A stretch of DNA of 64,000 bases from Robertkochia flava (GCF_020166515.1 NZ_JAINZT010000005.1:124001-188000); one strand, 5' to 3'; counted from the first letter of the stretch, positions 28,841 through 37,344 are shown. Numbers and translations are program-made. Notes: generated by a model not told the origin, from the sequence alone.

Positions 28841-29665
28841 TCACCCCCTGACCATTCCCCATAGCTTTACGCATTCCACAGCCTCCTTCACATCGTGTAC
28901 GCGCAGGATATTTGCACCACGTTCAAGGGCCAGCGTATTCAGTACACTGGTGCCGTTCAGGGCTTCTGCTGCAGTGGTATCAAGAGTTTTATAGATCATG
29001 GATTTTCTGCTGATGCCCACCAATATAGGCTTATCCAGTATTTTCAGGTGTTCCAGGTTGCGAAGCAGTTCGAAATTCTGGGTTATATTTTTGGCAAAGC
29101 CAAAGCCCGGGTCGATGATCACGTCGTTGACCTTAAAATCCCTTGCCCTTGCGATCTGTTTGGAAAAGAAATAGGTGATCTCCTTTAAAAGGTTATTGTA
29201 TTCGGCAAGGGTTTTCATGTTCTGTGGGGTTCCCTTCATATGCATCATGATGTAAGGTACCCCAAGCTTTCCCGCAATGGGCAGCATTTCTTCATCCAGG
29301 CTACCCCCGGAAATATCGTTAATGACCGCCCCTCCGGCAAGGATGTTCTCTTTCGCAACCCGTCCCCGAAAAGTGTCTATGGAAATAAGGATCTCCGGGA
29401 AATTTTTTACCAGGGCTTCCGTAGCTGTTACAGTTCGCTTTAATTCTTCATCTTCAGAAATATGAGTTGCTCCCGGCCTGGAACTGTAACCGCCTATATC
29501 AATAAAATCGGCGCCTTCCCTTAGCATTTGCTCCGCCTGAGTTAACAGAAGTTTGTCGCTATTGTATTTGCCTCCGTCAAAGAAGGAATCCGGGGTTACA
29601 TTCAGGATTCCCATTACTCTTGGGATGCTGAGGTCTTTGAGTTGTCCTTTACAGTTTATGGTCAT
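28841..29665 (-). CDS. folP: Dihydropteroate synthase
   Basis: A 274-residue DHPS. Motifs are VMGILNVTPDSFFDGG at the start, DIGGYSSRPGA (pterin/pyrophosphate site), and IIDPGFGFAKN. It joins p-aminobenzoate to 6-hydroxymethyl-dihydropterin pyrophosphate in folate synthesis and is the sulfonamide target. Followed after 177 bases by cdaA on the same strand. The upstream neighbour DUF1599 is divergent. Confidence 0.95.
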   Translation of the reverse strand: MTINCKGQLKDLSIPRVMGILNVTPDSFFDGGKYNSDKLLLTQAEQMLREGADFIDIGGYSSRPGATHISEDEELKRTVTATEALVKNFPEILISIDTFRGRVAKENILAGGAVINDISGGSLDEEMLPIAGKLGVPYIMMHMKGTPQNMKTLAEYNNLLKEITYFFSKQIARARDFKVNDVIIDPGFGFAKNITQNFELLRNLEHLKILDKPILVGISRKSMIYKTLDTTAAEALNGTSVLNTLALERGANILRVHDVKEAVECVKLWGMVRG

Positions 29666-29727
29666 AAGTTGTTAGTAAAAAAAACTTTTACAGAGAATGT
29701 GAAGTGGTTCTCTTAAGGGAAAACCAC

Positions 29728-29735
29728 TATTTTTG
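29728..29735 (+). promoter_or_regulatory. Promoter box before the DUF1599 gene
   Basis: Perfect TATTTTTG box. RNA would start near 29742, which supports ATG 29784 over an upstream in-frame TTG at 29733 that lies inside the box. Confidence 0.5.
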
Positions 29736-29783
29736 AACAAAACCTTATTTTACGCGAAATTTAATCAAAATTCGACCATTCTC

Positions 29784-30335
29784 ATGCATGATACCTCAAA
29801 ACAATACGATGCAGTGATCGGGCCTTGCCGTGATTTATTTACCAAGAAAATGAAAGATTACGGAAGTGCCTGGAGAATTCTTCGATTGCCCTCCCTGACC
29901 GATCAGATCTTTATAAAAGCCCAGCGTATTCGCTCGCTTCAGGAGAATGCGGAACGACGGATAGACGAGGATGAGGTGGCCGAGTTTATCGGGATCATCA
30001 ACTACTCGGTGATGGCCTTGATACAGATCGACATGGGTATTGCCAAAGAACCGGATCTCGACGTACAGGAGGCAGTTAGATTGTATGATGAAAAGGTAGC
30101 CCTGACCAAATCGCTTATGGAGGATAAAAATCACGATTACGGGGAAGCCTGGAGGGATATGAGGGTAAGTTCCCTGACCGATCTGATTCTTCAGAAGATC
30201 CTTAGGGTGAAACAGATCGAGGATAACCAGGGTAAAACTCTTGTAAGTGAAGGTATCGATGCGAATTATCAGGATATGATCAATTATGCGGTATTCGCCC
30301 TGATCCATCTCAAAGCCTTTGAATCAGAAGCCTGA
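29784..30335 (+). CDS. DUF1599 family protein (tandem duplicated domain)
   Basis: A 183-residue protein of DUF1599. The sequence is an internal duplication: one half has DYGSAWRILRLPSLTDQI and the other DYGEAWRDMRVSSLTDLI, each followed by a helix. The duplicated helical pattern with acidic residues recalls all-alpha NTP-pyrophosphatase-like folds, but no function is established to my knowledge. ATG 29784 is chosen because it follows the promoter box and gives HDTSKQYDAVIG. The next gene starts 31 bases downstream. Confidence 0.82.
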   Translation: MHDTSKQYDAVIGPCRDLFTKKMKDYGSAWRILRLPSLTDQIFIKAQRIRSLQENAERRIDEDEVAEFIGIINYSVMALIQIDMGIAKEPDLDVQEAVRLYDEKVALTKSLMEDKNHDYGEAWRDMRVSSLTDLILQKILRVKQIEDNQGKTLVSEGIDANYQDMINYAVFALIHLKAFESEA

Positions 30336-30366
30336 CCCTTAGCTTGAATCCTAACCAGCCATATCC

Positions 30367-31461
30367 ATGAAACTTTTAACCACCTTTTCCAGATTACTAA
30401 CAGGTTTTGTATTTATACTCAGCGGACTCATAAAGATGAATGATCCGGTGGGATTTTCTTTTAAACTCGAGGAATATTTCGGGGCCGATGTGCTTAACCT
30501 TGAATTTCTACAGCCCTTTGCACTTGGAATAGCCGTATTTCTTGTAATAGTGGAAGTGTTACTTGGGGTTTCCCTGTTGCTTGGATTTAAGAAGAAATTC
30601 ACGCTTTGGAGCCTCCTGGCCATGATCGTCTTCTTTACCTTTCTCACATTTTACTCGGCCTATTTTAACAAGGTAACCGATTGCGGCTGTTTTGGTGATG
30701 CCATCAAATTAACCCCATGGGAGTCATTTACCAAAGACGTGATTCTTCTGGTGTTGATCCTGATCTTGTTAGCGGGGCAAAAATATATACGGCCTGTATT
30801 CGGAATAAAGGTCACCACTGCCACCATGGGGATGGTAACTCTTGGAAGTGTGGTATTCAGTTATTACGTGATCGCGCATCTGCCTGTGATCGACTTCAGA
30901 CCCTATGAGATCGGGGCTAATATCCCGGAGGGAATGCAAATTCCTGAAGATGCCCCCAAACCTGTCTATGAATATTCCTGGAAGTTTAAGGTAGGGGATA
31001 CGGAAAAGGTGGTGGTTACCAATGGAGATTATCCCGAAGTAGACGGGGATTTTTTAGACGTTGAGACCGAAGAGGTTCAAAAGGGCTATGAACCTCCAAT
31101 CCATGATTTTACCATGGAAAAGGACGGGGAAGATTTTACCGGAACCCTCATGAGCGAGCCGGAATTAATGGTGGTAATCGCAAGGGTGGCTGAAAAGACT
31201 GCGCCCGGATCCCTGGAAAAAGTGGATGCCGGGATCCGGGAAGCACAGGAAAAAGGGTATAGGGTTATCGGACTTTCTGCATCTTCCCCGGAGGCTGTGG
31301 ATGCATTAAAGAAACGCGCGGGGTGGGAGCTAGATTTTTATTTCTGCGACCTGACCACCCTGAAAACCATTGTGCGTTCAAATCCCGGAATACTACTGCT
31401 GCAGAAGGGAACCATTGTCCAAAAATTGCATTACAACGATATCGAATCTCTCGAACTCTGA
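30367..31461 (+). CDS. BT_3928-type protein: DoxX/MauE-like membrane domain plus thioredoxin-fold-like domain
   Basis: A 364-residue protein. The first 165 residues hold four or five membrane helices of the DoxX/MauE kind, with the conserved RLLTGFVFILSGLIKMNDP and TDCGCFGDAI. The C-terminal part resembles a thioredoxin fold (from about residue 240: IHDFTMEKDGEDFTG) but has no CxxC at the expected place. Related proteins are common in Bacteroidota and are thought to take part in thiol-disulfide or quinone redox steps in the envelope; this is a family-level guess. It sits between DUF1599 and tpiA on the same strand. Confidence 0.78.
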   Translation: MKLLTTFSRLLTGFVFILSGLIKMNDPVGFSFKLEEYFGADVLNLEFLQPFALGIAVFLVIVEVLLGVSLLLGFKKKFTLWSLLAMIVFFTFLTFYSAYFNKVTDCGCFGDAIKLTPWESFTKDVILLVLILILLAGQKYIRPVFGIKVTTATMGMVTLGSVVFSYYVIAHLPVIDFRPYEIGANIPEGMQIPEDAPKPVYEYSWKFKVGDTEKVVVTNGDYPEVDGDFLDVETEEVQKGYEPPIHDFTMEKDGEDFTGTLMSEPELMVVIARVAEKTAPGSLEKVDAGIREAQEKGYRVIGLSASSPEAVDALKKRAGWELDFYFCDLTTLKTIVRSNPGILLLQKGTIVQKLHYNDIESLEL

Positions 31462-31493
31462 CCCGAAATAGGCCCTATGTTCTTCTTTATTGA

Positions 31494-31501
31494 TATTTTT
31501 G
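31494..31501 (+). promoter_or_regulatory. Promoter box before tpiA
   Basis: Perfect TATTTTTG box 81 bases before tpiA. The upstream element is not clear. Confidence 0.45.
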
Positions 31502-31582
31502 TAACACGGGCCTTGAGGTGAAAGGATCCCGTGAACAAAATTATGTACCAACCACAAGATTAATCTTTAGAACATCGTACCC

Positions 31583-32332
31583 ATGAGGAGAAAAATTGTT
31601 GCCGGGAACTGGAAAATGAATATGGACCTGGCCCAGACAGAATCGTTAATAGATGAACTGACGCGTAACATGCCGGAGACCGTGGCCGACGTTATGATCG
31701 CTCCAACCTTTACCAGTCTGTACAGGGCTTTTCAATTATTGAGAACCCATAAGATAGAGGTGATCGGACAAAATATGCACTACGAAGACAACGGGGCCTT
31801 CACAGGAGAGATCTCTGCGGGGATGCTTAAGAGTGTAGGAGTTAACACGGTTATTCTCGGGCACTCCGAGCGCAGGGCTTATTTTGGAGAAACAGATGAG
31901 ATGCTCGCAAAGAAAGTGGATACGGCGATGAAACATGAGATGGAGATCGTTTTTTGTTTTGGGGAAGAACTGGAAGACCGAAAATCAGGAAATCACTTCC
32001 AGGTGGTGGAATCTCAATTAAAGAATGCCTTGTTTCATTTCCCCGAATCTGCCTGGAAGAATATCATTCTGGCCTATGAGCCTGTATGGGCTATTGGAAC
32101 AGGGGAGACCGCCAGTCCGGAGCAGGCCCAGGAGATGCATAAGTTTATCAGAGAGACGCTGGCCGCTGCCTATAGCGAAGAGCTGGCAAATGGGATTTCC
32201 ATTCTTTATGGAGGTAGTGTAAAGCCGGGAAATGCCGGAGAGATCTTTTCAAAACCTGATGTGGACGGCGGTCTTATCGGAGGTGCTGCGCTGAAAGCCG
32301 AAGACTTTATCGCTATTGCTAAATCCTTTTAA
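31583..32332 (+). CDS. tpiA: Triosephosphate isomerase
   Basis: A 249-residue TIM barrel. Catalytic residues are all present: K in GNWKMN, H in GHSERRAYF and E in AYEPVWAIGTG. The phosphate-binding loop is GISILYGGSVKPGN. It interconverts dihydroxyacetone phosphate and glyceraldehyde 3-phosphate in glycolysis. prmA follows after 15 bases and clpS after that, giving a short operon of unrelated housekeeping genes. Confidence 0.97.
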   Translation: MRRKIVAGNWKMNMDLAQTESLIDELTRNMPETVADVMIAPTFTSLYRAFQLLRTHKIEVIGQNMHYEDNGAFTGEISAGMLKSVGVNTVILGHSERRAYFGETDEMLAKKVDTAMKHEMEIVFCFGEELEDRKSGNHFQVVESQLKNALFHFPESAWKNIILAYEPVWAIGTGETASPEQAQEMHKFIRETLAAAYSEELANGISILYGGSVKPGNAGEIFSKPDVDGGLIGGAALKAEDFIAIAKSF

Positions 32333-32347
32333 TCCGATCCAAAATTT

Positions 32348-33181
32348 ATGTCTGCAGTATACCTGGAATTTGAATTTAGGGTAACCCCGAGGGAGCCTTT
32401 TAGTGACATCCTGATGGCCGAATTGGGTGAGGTGGGATTTGAAAGTTTTGCAGAAACCGGGGAAGGTTTTCTGGCCTATATCCAAAAGGAATTCTGGAAT
32501 GACGATCTCCTGGACGGACTCTATACACTGGGGAATGATCAGGTTGCTGTAAGTTACAGTCAAAAGGAGGTGGAACAGGTAAACTGGAATGAAGAGTGGG
32601 AGAAGAACTTCGATCCTATCGTTGTTGATGGTAAGTGTACGGTTCGCGCTCCCTTTCATCAGCAAGGGGATACCCTGTACGATATCGTCATCGAACCCAA
32701 AATGAGTTTTGGGACCGGGCATCACGCCACCACCCATATGATGATACAGCACCTGATGGATACCGACCTCGAGGGCAAGGATGTCCTTGATATGGGGTGT
32801 GGTACTGGGGTACTGGCTATCCTGGCAGAAAAGGAAGGGGCAGCTCATGTGGATGCAATTGACATCGATAATTGGTGCTACCTGAATTCCATAGAGAATG
32901 CCGAGCGAAATAACTGTGATAAAATTGAGGTTTTTGAGGGCGATGCCTCTCTTTTAAAAGGTCGATCCTATGACGTGATCATCGCCAATATCAACAGAAA
33001 TATACTGCTGGAAGACCTGCCTGTATACGCCTCTTGTTTAAGGGAAAACGGGGTTCTTTTGCTCAGCGGCTTCTATGAAAGCGACATTTCCATGATCCGC
33101 GAAAAGTGTGAGTCGCTTTCGTTAAACTTTGCTCAAAAGCTGGAGCGGAATCTTTGGGTTGCACTAAAATTCTTAAATTAG
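32348..33181 (+). CDS. prmA: Ribosomal protein L11 methyltransferase
   Basis: A 277-residue PrmA. It has an N-terminal substrate-binding domain and a class I methyltransferase domain with the SAM motif DMGCGTGVLAILAE (about residue 148); FGTGHHATT precedes it and IIANINRNIL is the catalytic-site segment. It trimethylates L11 (rplK at 12185). Located 15 bases after tpiA and 16 bases before clpS. Confidence 0.94.
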   Translation: MSAVYLEFEFRVTPREPFSDILMAELGEVGFESFAETGEGFLAYIQKEFWNDDLLDGLYTLGNDQVAVSYSQKEVEQVNWNEEWEKNFDPIVVDGKCTVRAPFHQQGDTLYDIVIEPKMSFGTGHHATTHMMIQHLMDTDLEGKDVLDMGCGTGVLAILAEKEGAAHVDAIDIDNWCYLNSIENAERNNCDKIEVFEGDASLLKGRSYDVIIANINRNILLEDLPVYASCLRENGVLLLSGFYESDISMIREKCESLSLNFAQKLERNLWVALKFLN

Positions 33182-33197
33182 CGCAAATACAATAATT

Positions 33198-33473
33198 ATG
33201 AGTACGAAAGAAAAGATATCCGAAGAGCTGCTGCTGGAGGAAGATGTCTTGAAGGAAAATGAGATCGTACTTTATAATGATGATGTGAATACTTTTGATC
33301 ATGTGATCGAAACGCTCATCATTGCGTGTGATCATACTCCTTTGCAGGCAGAACAATGTTCCCTTATTGTTCATTACAAGGGAAAGTGTACGGTAAAGAC
33401 CGGGTCTTATGAAGATCTGCGACCGCGGTGTGCAAAACTGCTGGAAGAGGGGCTTAGTGCAGAGATCGTCTAA
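33198..33473 (+). CDS. clpS: ClpS, ATP-dependent protease adaptor
   Basis: A 91-residue ClpS. The N-degron-binding segment reads YNDDVNTFDHVIETL, then a helix with HTPLQAEQCSLIVHYKGKC. ClpS brings proteins with destabilising N-terminal residues to ClpAP or ClpCP. No clp ATPase gene is near. It is last in the tpiA-prmA-clpS group and is followed by a strong bidirectional terminator. Confidence 0.93.
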   Translation: MSTKEKISEELLLEEDVLKENEIVLYNDDVNTFDHVIETLIIACDHTPLQAEQCSLIVHYKGKCTVKTGSYEDLRPRCAKLLEEGLSAEIV

Positions 33474-33494
33474 CGAGACATAAACAAACCAAAT

Positions 33495-33526
33495 AAAAAA
33501 AGGGGGGCTGATCAGCCCCCTTTTTC
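33495..33526. terminator. Bidirectional terminator between clpS and the sulfur operon
   Basis: A near-perfect palindrome: A-run, GGGGGCTGATCAGCCCCC, T-run. It ends clpS on the plus strand and the DUF2892 gene on the minus strand. Confidence 0.88.
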
Positions 33527-33528
33527 TG

Positions 33529-33741
33529 TTATTTTTGACAGGTATCCTTACCGAGGATCCGGTATATCGGACAAAACCGGAATAAACTGGTTAACAATAG
33601 TACAATCGCGATTAGCATCATGGCAATGCCAAAATACCCGCTTATAATATTGTAATAATAGAGCAGGGCGATGACAAAGGAGATGACAACCCTGATCAGT
33701 TTATCCTGTGGTCCCATATTCTTCTTTAGTCTCATAATCAA
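33529..33741 (-). CDS. DUF2892 inner-membrane protein
   Basis: A 70-residue protein with two membrane helices and the DUF2892 pattern: NMGPQDKLIRVVISFVIAL near the start and RFCPIYRILGKDTC at the end. Similar domains occur behind the rhodanese domain in YgaP-like proteins, so a link to sulfur transfer is plausible. It is the last gene of the operon, 7 bases behind the permease-hydrolase fusion. Two in-frame ATGs (33741, 33735) are equally usable. Confidence 0.82.
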   Translation of the reverse strand: MIMRLKKNMGPQDKLIRVVISFVIALLYYYNIISGYFGIAMMLIAIVLLLTSLFRFCPIYRILGKDTCQK

Positions 33742-33748
33742 CCCTCCC

Positions 33749-36019
33749 TTATTTTATCGTACTTGGGCACACATAATCTGTGCGCTTCATTCCGGTTTCC
33801 TTCAGGGCTTTATACCCTCCTGCGATATCGGTTAATTGGTCGTATCCGCGTGCTTTCAGGATAGAAGCGGCAATCACAGACCGGTATCCGCCTGCGCAGT
33901 GTACGTAGTAAGGCTCATCCCTGTTGATCTCGTGCATGTGTTCATTGATAAAATCCAGGGGAAAGGACATCGCATCTGCCAGGTGTTCGGAGCTGTATTC
34001 CCCGGGTTTTCTCACATCGAGAATAGTGATATTTCCGTTGTATTCCTCTTCAAGTGCAGCAGCACTTATCGAACGAATACTTGCTGTTTCTTTTCCGGCT
34101 GCCTTCCAGGCCTCCAGACCACCTTCAAGATATCCGAGGGTATTGTCGTATCCGACACGGGAGAGCCGGGTGACCGCTTCTTCCGATTTGCCTTCGGGAA
34201 CCACCAGAAGGATAGGCTGGTTCAGGTCTGTGATCAATGCCCCTACCCATGGAGCAAAGGATCCGTTCAGCCCGATGAAAATAGAATTTGGAATATGTTC
34301 TTCTACAAATTCTTCCTGCGTTCTTACGTCCAGTACCAGGGCGCTTTCATGGTTAGCCATGGCTTCGAAATTCTCTGCGGTGAGGGGAGCATCTCCTTTT
34401 TTAAGCACGGTTTCGAATGACGTATATCCCTCTTTATTCATCATGGCGTTTTTGGCAAAGTACTGAGGCGGAGGTAAAATCCCGTCCAGGACTTCCTTGA
34501 CGAATTCTGCCTTGGTCATGTCCTCCCTGAGGGCATAATTGGTTTTTTTCTGATTCCCCAGGATATCGACGGTTTCCTTGCTGAGGTTTTTCCCGCAGGC
34601 AGAACCCGCGCCATGTGCAGGGTAAACGATCACATCGTCTTCCAGCGGCATGATCTTCTCACGCAGGGAGTCGAAGAGCAGACCGGCAAGGTCTTCTTTG
34701 GTTATGTCCTGTTTTATCGCCAGGTCAGGTCGTCCCACGTCTCCGAGAAAAAGTGTGTCTCCGGTAAAGATCGCGTGATTCTTCCCGTGCTCATCAATCA
34801 GGAGGTAGGTGGTCGATTCCAGGGTGTGGCCCGGAGTGTGCAAAACTTTTATGGTTACTTTTCCGATCTTAAATTCCTCCCCGTCTTTCGCAGAATGAAT
34901 ATCATAATTGGTTTCTGCATTGGGGCCATAAACAATCGTGGCCCCGGTTTGTTCAGCCAGGTCAATATGACCGGAAACAAAGTCGGCATGGAAATGGGTC
35001 TCAAAAACATATTTAATGGACGCACCACGCTCTTTTGCACGGTCTATATAGGGTTGTGTATCTCTGAGCGGATCGATGATCGCGGCCTCACCTTCAGACT
35101 CGATATAATAGGCGCCCTGGGCCAGGCAACCTGTATAGATCTGTTCAATCTTCATGGAATTCATTTTTTTCAAAGATAATAATTTCCCTTTTGGAGCAGG
35201 GTTCTCCATCTTGGTCCTCTTTCCGAGAACTTCCTTACCAACAATAAAGAAACTCATTAGCAGGATCATTACGCCGAAGCCTTTTTTCAGGACTTTGGAC
35301 GGCACCCGATGGGTAAGTGTGCCGCCAATCAAAGTACCAACAATGGTAAACAGGGAGAAACTCAGCAGGAATTGCCAGTTGATATCGAGGGTTTGCATGT
35401 CTCCCGAAAATCCAACTAAAGAATTTATGGTAACGATAACCAAAGAGGTTCCAACCGCTGTTTTCATTGGGAGTCCGGCCCATATGGCCAGGGCAGGCAC
35501 ATAGAGAAATCCGCCTCCGGCCCCGATGAAACCGGTAATGACACCTATAAAAAGGCCTTGCAAAAAAGTTTTGTAATACGGCTGTTTTCCCTGTTTTCCG
35601 GGCGGCGCATCGGTATTTCTGCCGCGAATCATAGACATGGAAGCCAGAAACATCACCGCCGCAAAAAATACCATGATCAGCATATCTTTGGTAATGGTAT
35701 AGCCGGGAAGTTCCAGGATGATTTCGGGGAGAAAGGGTACCAGGTATCTCCTGGAAAGGTAGACAGCCATGAAGGAGGGGAAACAAAAAGCAAATCCGGT
35801 TTTAAAATCTACCAGTCCTTTCCGGTGTTTTTGGGCTGTACCAAAGAGGGAAGATATTCCCACCACGAACAGGGAATAGGCAGTGGCGGTTACCGGGTTG
35901 TAATGCAGGAGATAGACGAGAAGGGGGACGGTTAGGATAGAGCCACCTCCCCCAAGTAAACCGATAATAAGACCGATTAACAACGCTCCCCCGTATCCGA
36001 AGATCTCTTCGTACCCCAT
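33749..36019 (-). CDS. TauE/SafE permease fused to persulfide-dioxygenase-like hydrolase and two rhodanese domains
   Basis: A 756-residue protein. Residues 1 to about 265 are a TauE/SafE permease with around eight helices (LLGGGGSILTVPLLVY; GFIGAGGGFLYVPALAI). From about 289 a metallo-beta-lactamase domain like ETHE1/Blh follows: THFHADFVSGH (near 340), HTPGHT and TGDTLFLGDVGRPDL supply metal ligands. Two rhodanese domains follow: the first (about 560) has VPEG where the cysteine should be, the second (about 665) has HCAGGYRS and should be active. ETHE1-like enzymes oxidise glutathione persulfide to sulfite, and TauE/SafE members export sulfite or related anions. These are usually separate genes. 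Its ATG overlaps the upstream stop (TAATG). An internal promoter box and ATG (35164 or 35155) could make the enzyme half alone. Confidence 0.88.
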   Translation of the reverse strand: MGYEEIFGYGGALLIGLIIGLLGGGGSILTVPLLVYLLHYNPVTATAYSLFVVGISSLFGTAQKHRKGLVDFKTGFAFCFPSFMAVYLSRRYLVPFLPEIILELPGYTITKDMLIMVFFAAVMFLASMSMIRGRNTDAPPGKQGKQPYYKTFLQGLFIGVITGFIGAGGGFLYVPALAIWAGLPMKTAVGTSLVIVTINSLVGFSGDMQTLDINWQFLLSFSLFTIVGTLIGGTLTHRVPSKVLKKGFGVMILLMSFFIVGKEVLGKRTKMENPAPKGKLLSLKKMNSMKIEQIYTGCLAQGAYYIESEGEAAIIDPLRDTQPYIDRAKERGASIKYVFETHFHADFVSGHIDLAEQTGATIVYGPNAETNYDIHSAKDGEEFKIGKVTIKVLHTPGHTLESTTYLLIDEHGKNHAIFTGDTLFLGDVGRPDLAIKQDITKEDLAGLLFDSLREKIMPLEDDVIVYPAHGAGSACGKNLSKETVDILGNQKKTNYALREDMTKAEFVKEVLDGILPPPQYFAKNAMMNKEGYTSFETVLKKGDAPLTAENFEAMANHESALVLDVRTQEEFVEEHIPNSIFIGLNGSFAPWVGALITDLNQPILLVVPEGKSEEAVTRLSRVGYDNTLGYLEGGLEAWKAAGKETASIRSISAAALEEEYNGNITILDVRKPGEYSSEHLADAMSFPLDFINEHMHEINRDEPYYVHCAGGYRSVIAASILKARGYDQLTDIAGGYKALKETGMKRTDYVCPSTIK
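35171..35178 (-). promoter_or_regulatory. Internal promoter box inside the permease-hydrolase fusion
   Basis: On the minus strand the linker between permease and hydrolase reads TATCTTTG, a perfect Bacteroidota box, ending six bases before the in-frame ATG at 35164 (MNSMKIEQ). The upstream TTG element is not evident. Confidence 0.45.
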
Positions 36020-36441
36020 TAATGAGGCAGTTTATCTCGAAGTAATCCGTAAACATAAGTGCCCAGAAGTGCCCCGCCGATAACGATCAGGATGGAGTAG
36101 ACTCCGGTACCGAACAAGACGTACATGGGGCCGGGACAGGCTCCTGCAAGGGCCCATCCAAACCCGAAGATGGTGCCACCCAGGATATAGCGCGGCCAGC
36201 TCCTGTCTTTAGGGTTAAAAAGGATCTCCTTGCCTTCTATGGATTTCATATGGTTTTTCTTGATGTAGGCTACGATAATGATCCCCAGGACCACCGCAGA
36301 ACCAATGATGCCGTACATGTGGAAAGCCTCAAACCGGAACATTTCATAGATGCGGTACCAGGAAACGGCTTCCGATTTTACCATTACGATCCCGAAAAAT
36401 ATACCTACCAGTAAAAATTTTAAATATTTCATCTTATCCAA
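36019..36441 (-). CDS. YeeE/YedE half-transporter, second unit
   Basis: A 140-residue membrane protein with four helices. The key stretch is FGWALAGACPGPMY, the cysteine-bearing motif of YeeE/YedE proteins. YeeE (TsuA) of other bacteria takes up thiosulfate through a row of cysteines; there the protein is one chain with two such halves, while here each half is encoded separately. It overlaps the upstream half by 8 bases and the downstream fusion gene by one base, so it is firmly part of the operon. Confidence 0.85.
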   Translation of the reverse strand: MDKMKYLKFLLVGIFFGIVMVKSEAVSWYRIYEMFRFEAFHMYGIIGSAVVLGIIIVAYIKKNHMKSIEGKEILFNPKDRSWPRYILGGTIFGFGWALAGACPGPMYVLFGTGVYSILIVIGGALLGTYVYGLLRDKLPH

Positions 36442-36994
36442 AGATTAAAGGAATTAGGAAATGAGTCATGATAAGCCCTCCAATAAAGAAACCGATCACG
36501 GCGATAAAAGAGGGGATCTGCAGGTTGCTGATCCCTGAAATGGCGTGACCGGAGGTACAGCCACCGGCGTAGCGTGTTCCAAATCCTACCAGGAACCCGC
36601 CAATAAGCAGAATGGCGATCCCTTTAATGCTGCCAAGGGCGTCTCCGCTATAGATTTCCGGTGGTACAAGGCTCTTTCCTACGTTATCCCATCCGAAAGC
36701 CTCTAAAGAAGCTACTGTCGTTGGATTGAGATCAATGTCTACCGGGTTGGAAAGGAAGTGTACGGCGATGAATCCACCGATAACTGCTCCGATGACAACA
36801 GTAAGGTTCCAGCGTTGCGCCTTCCAGTCGAAGTCAAAGAATTTTACTTTTCTACCGGCTCCGGCCATGGAACACATGGTTCTTAGGTTTGAAGACATGC
36901 CGAATTCCTTGCCGAAGTAGAGCAACAGGAACATTGTGGCGGCAATAAGTGGTCCGCAGACGTACCAGGGCCACGGTTCTAATATAGCTTCCAT
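36434..36994 (-). CDS. YeeE/YedE half-transporter, first unit
   Basis: A 186-residue membrane protein with about five helices and the motif RYAGGCTSGHAISG, matching the cysteine-containing sulfur-transport loop of YeeE/YedE. With the next gene it probably forms a thiosulfate or other sulfur-compound transporter. The start is ATG 36994 (MEAILEPWPWY): an in-frame ATG at 37027 lies upstream of the promoter box at 37015-37022. It is the first gene of the four-gene sulfur operon. Confidence 0.85.
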   Translation of the reverse strand: MEAILEPWPWYVCGPLIAATMFLLLYFGKEFGMSSNLRTMCSMAGAGRKVKFFDFDWKAQRWNLTVVIGAVIGGFIAVHFLSNPVDIDLNPTTVASLEAFGWDNVGKSLVPPEIYSGDALGSIKGIAILLIGGFLVGFGTRYAGGCTSGHAISGISNLQIPSFIAVIGFFIGGLIMTHFLIPLIFG

Positions 36995-37014
36995 AATAAG
37001 GGATTTATTTTTCA

Positions 37015-37022
37015 CAAAGGTA
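37015..37022 (-). promoter_or_regulatory. Promoter box of the sulfur operon
   Basis: Perfect TACCTTTG on the minus strand, 20 bases before ATG 36994. The TTG element cannot be made out. Confidence 0.55.
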
Positions 37023-37134
37023 ACCATTTGGCTTATGTTAATCCATGCGGGATGTTATGAGAAAACAAAACCCCCTGGGATCGAGAGCGATAAATTTGAA
37101 AAGCCAAAAAAGCTTAAAAAAATCGATTTTACCC

Positions 37135-37166
37135 TTGGAAATAAATTGAGAAAAACATTATATTTG
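37135..37166 (+). promoter_or_regulatory. Promoter of tRNA-Arg
   Basis: TTG at 37135-37137, 21 bases, then TATATTTG at 37159-37166, 35 bases before the tRNA. Confidence 0.7.
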
Positions 37167-37201
37167 CACCCGCGTTTGCAACAAGACAGACGTGGAGTAA
37201 A

Positions 37202-37275
37202 CGGCCTCGTGGCGCAACTGAATAGCGCATCTGATTACGGCTCAGAAGGTTACAGGTTTGAATCCTGTCGAGGTC
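37202..37275 (+). tRNA. tRNA-Arg (anticodon ACG)
   Basis: The acceptor GGCCTCG pairs with CGAGGTC (one G-U), discriminator A. The anticodon stem TCTGA/TCAGA closes the loop TTACGGC, giving anticodon ACG, whose A is converted to inosine to read CGU/CGC/CGA. T-arm GGTTTGA. A terminator follows. Confidence 0.93.
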
Positions 37276-37283
37276 ACATCAAA

Positions 37284-37317
37284 CAAAAACCCATCGCAGA
37301 AGCGATGGGTTTTTTTA
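37284..37317 (+). terminator. Terminator of tRNA-Arg
   Basis: Perfect stem AAACCCATCGC (37286-37296) / GCGATGGGTTT (37301-37311) with loop AGAA and seven T. Confidence 0.85.
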
Positions 37318-37344
37318 TTCCCTGAAGCCACGCAAGCTCGCTTG

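Noticed and set aside
33836-34466. Plus-strand open frames inside the sulfur fusion gene
   Set aside because: Antisense shadows; the minus-strand reading has four clear domains.
36936-37325. Open frame across the sulfur operon promoter and tRNA-Arg
   Set aside because: It covers a promoter, a tRNA and a terminator, which are all better supported.
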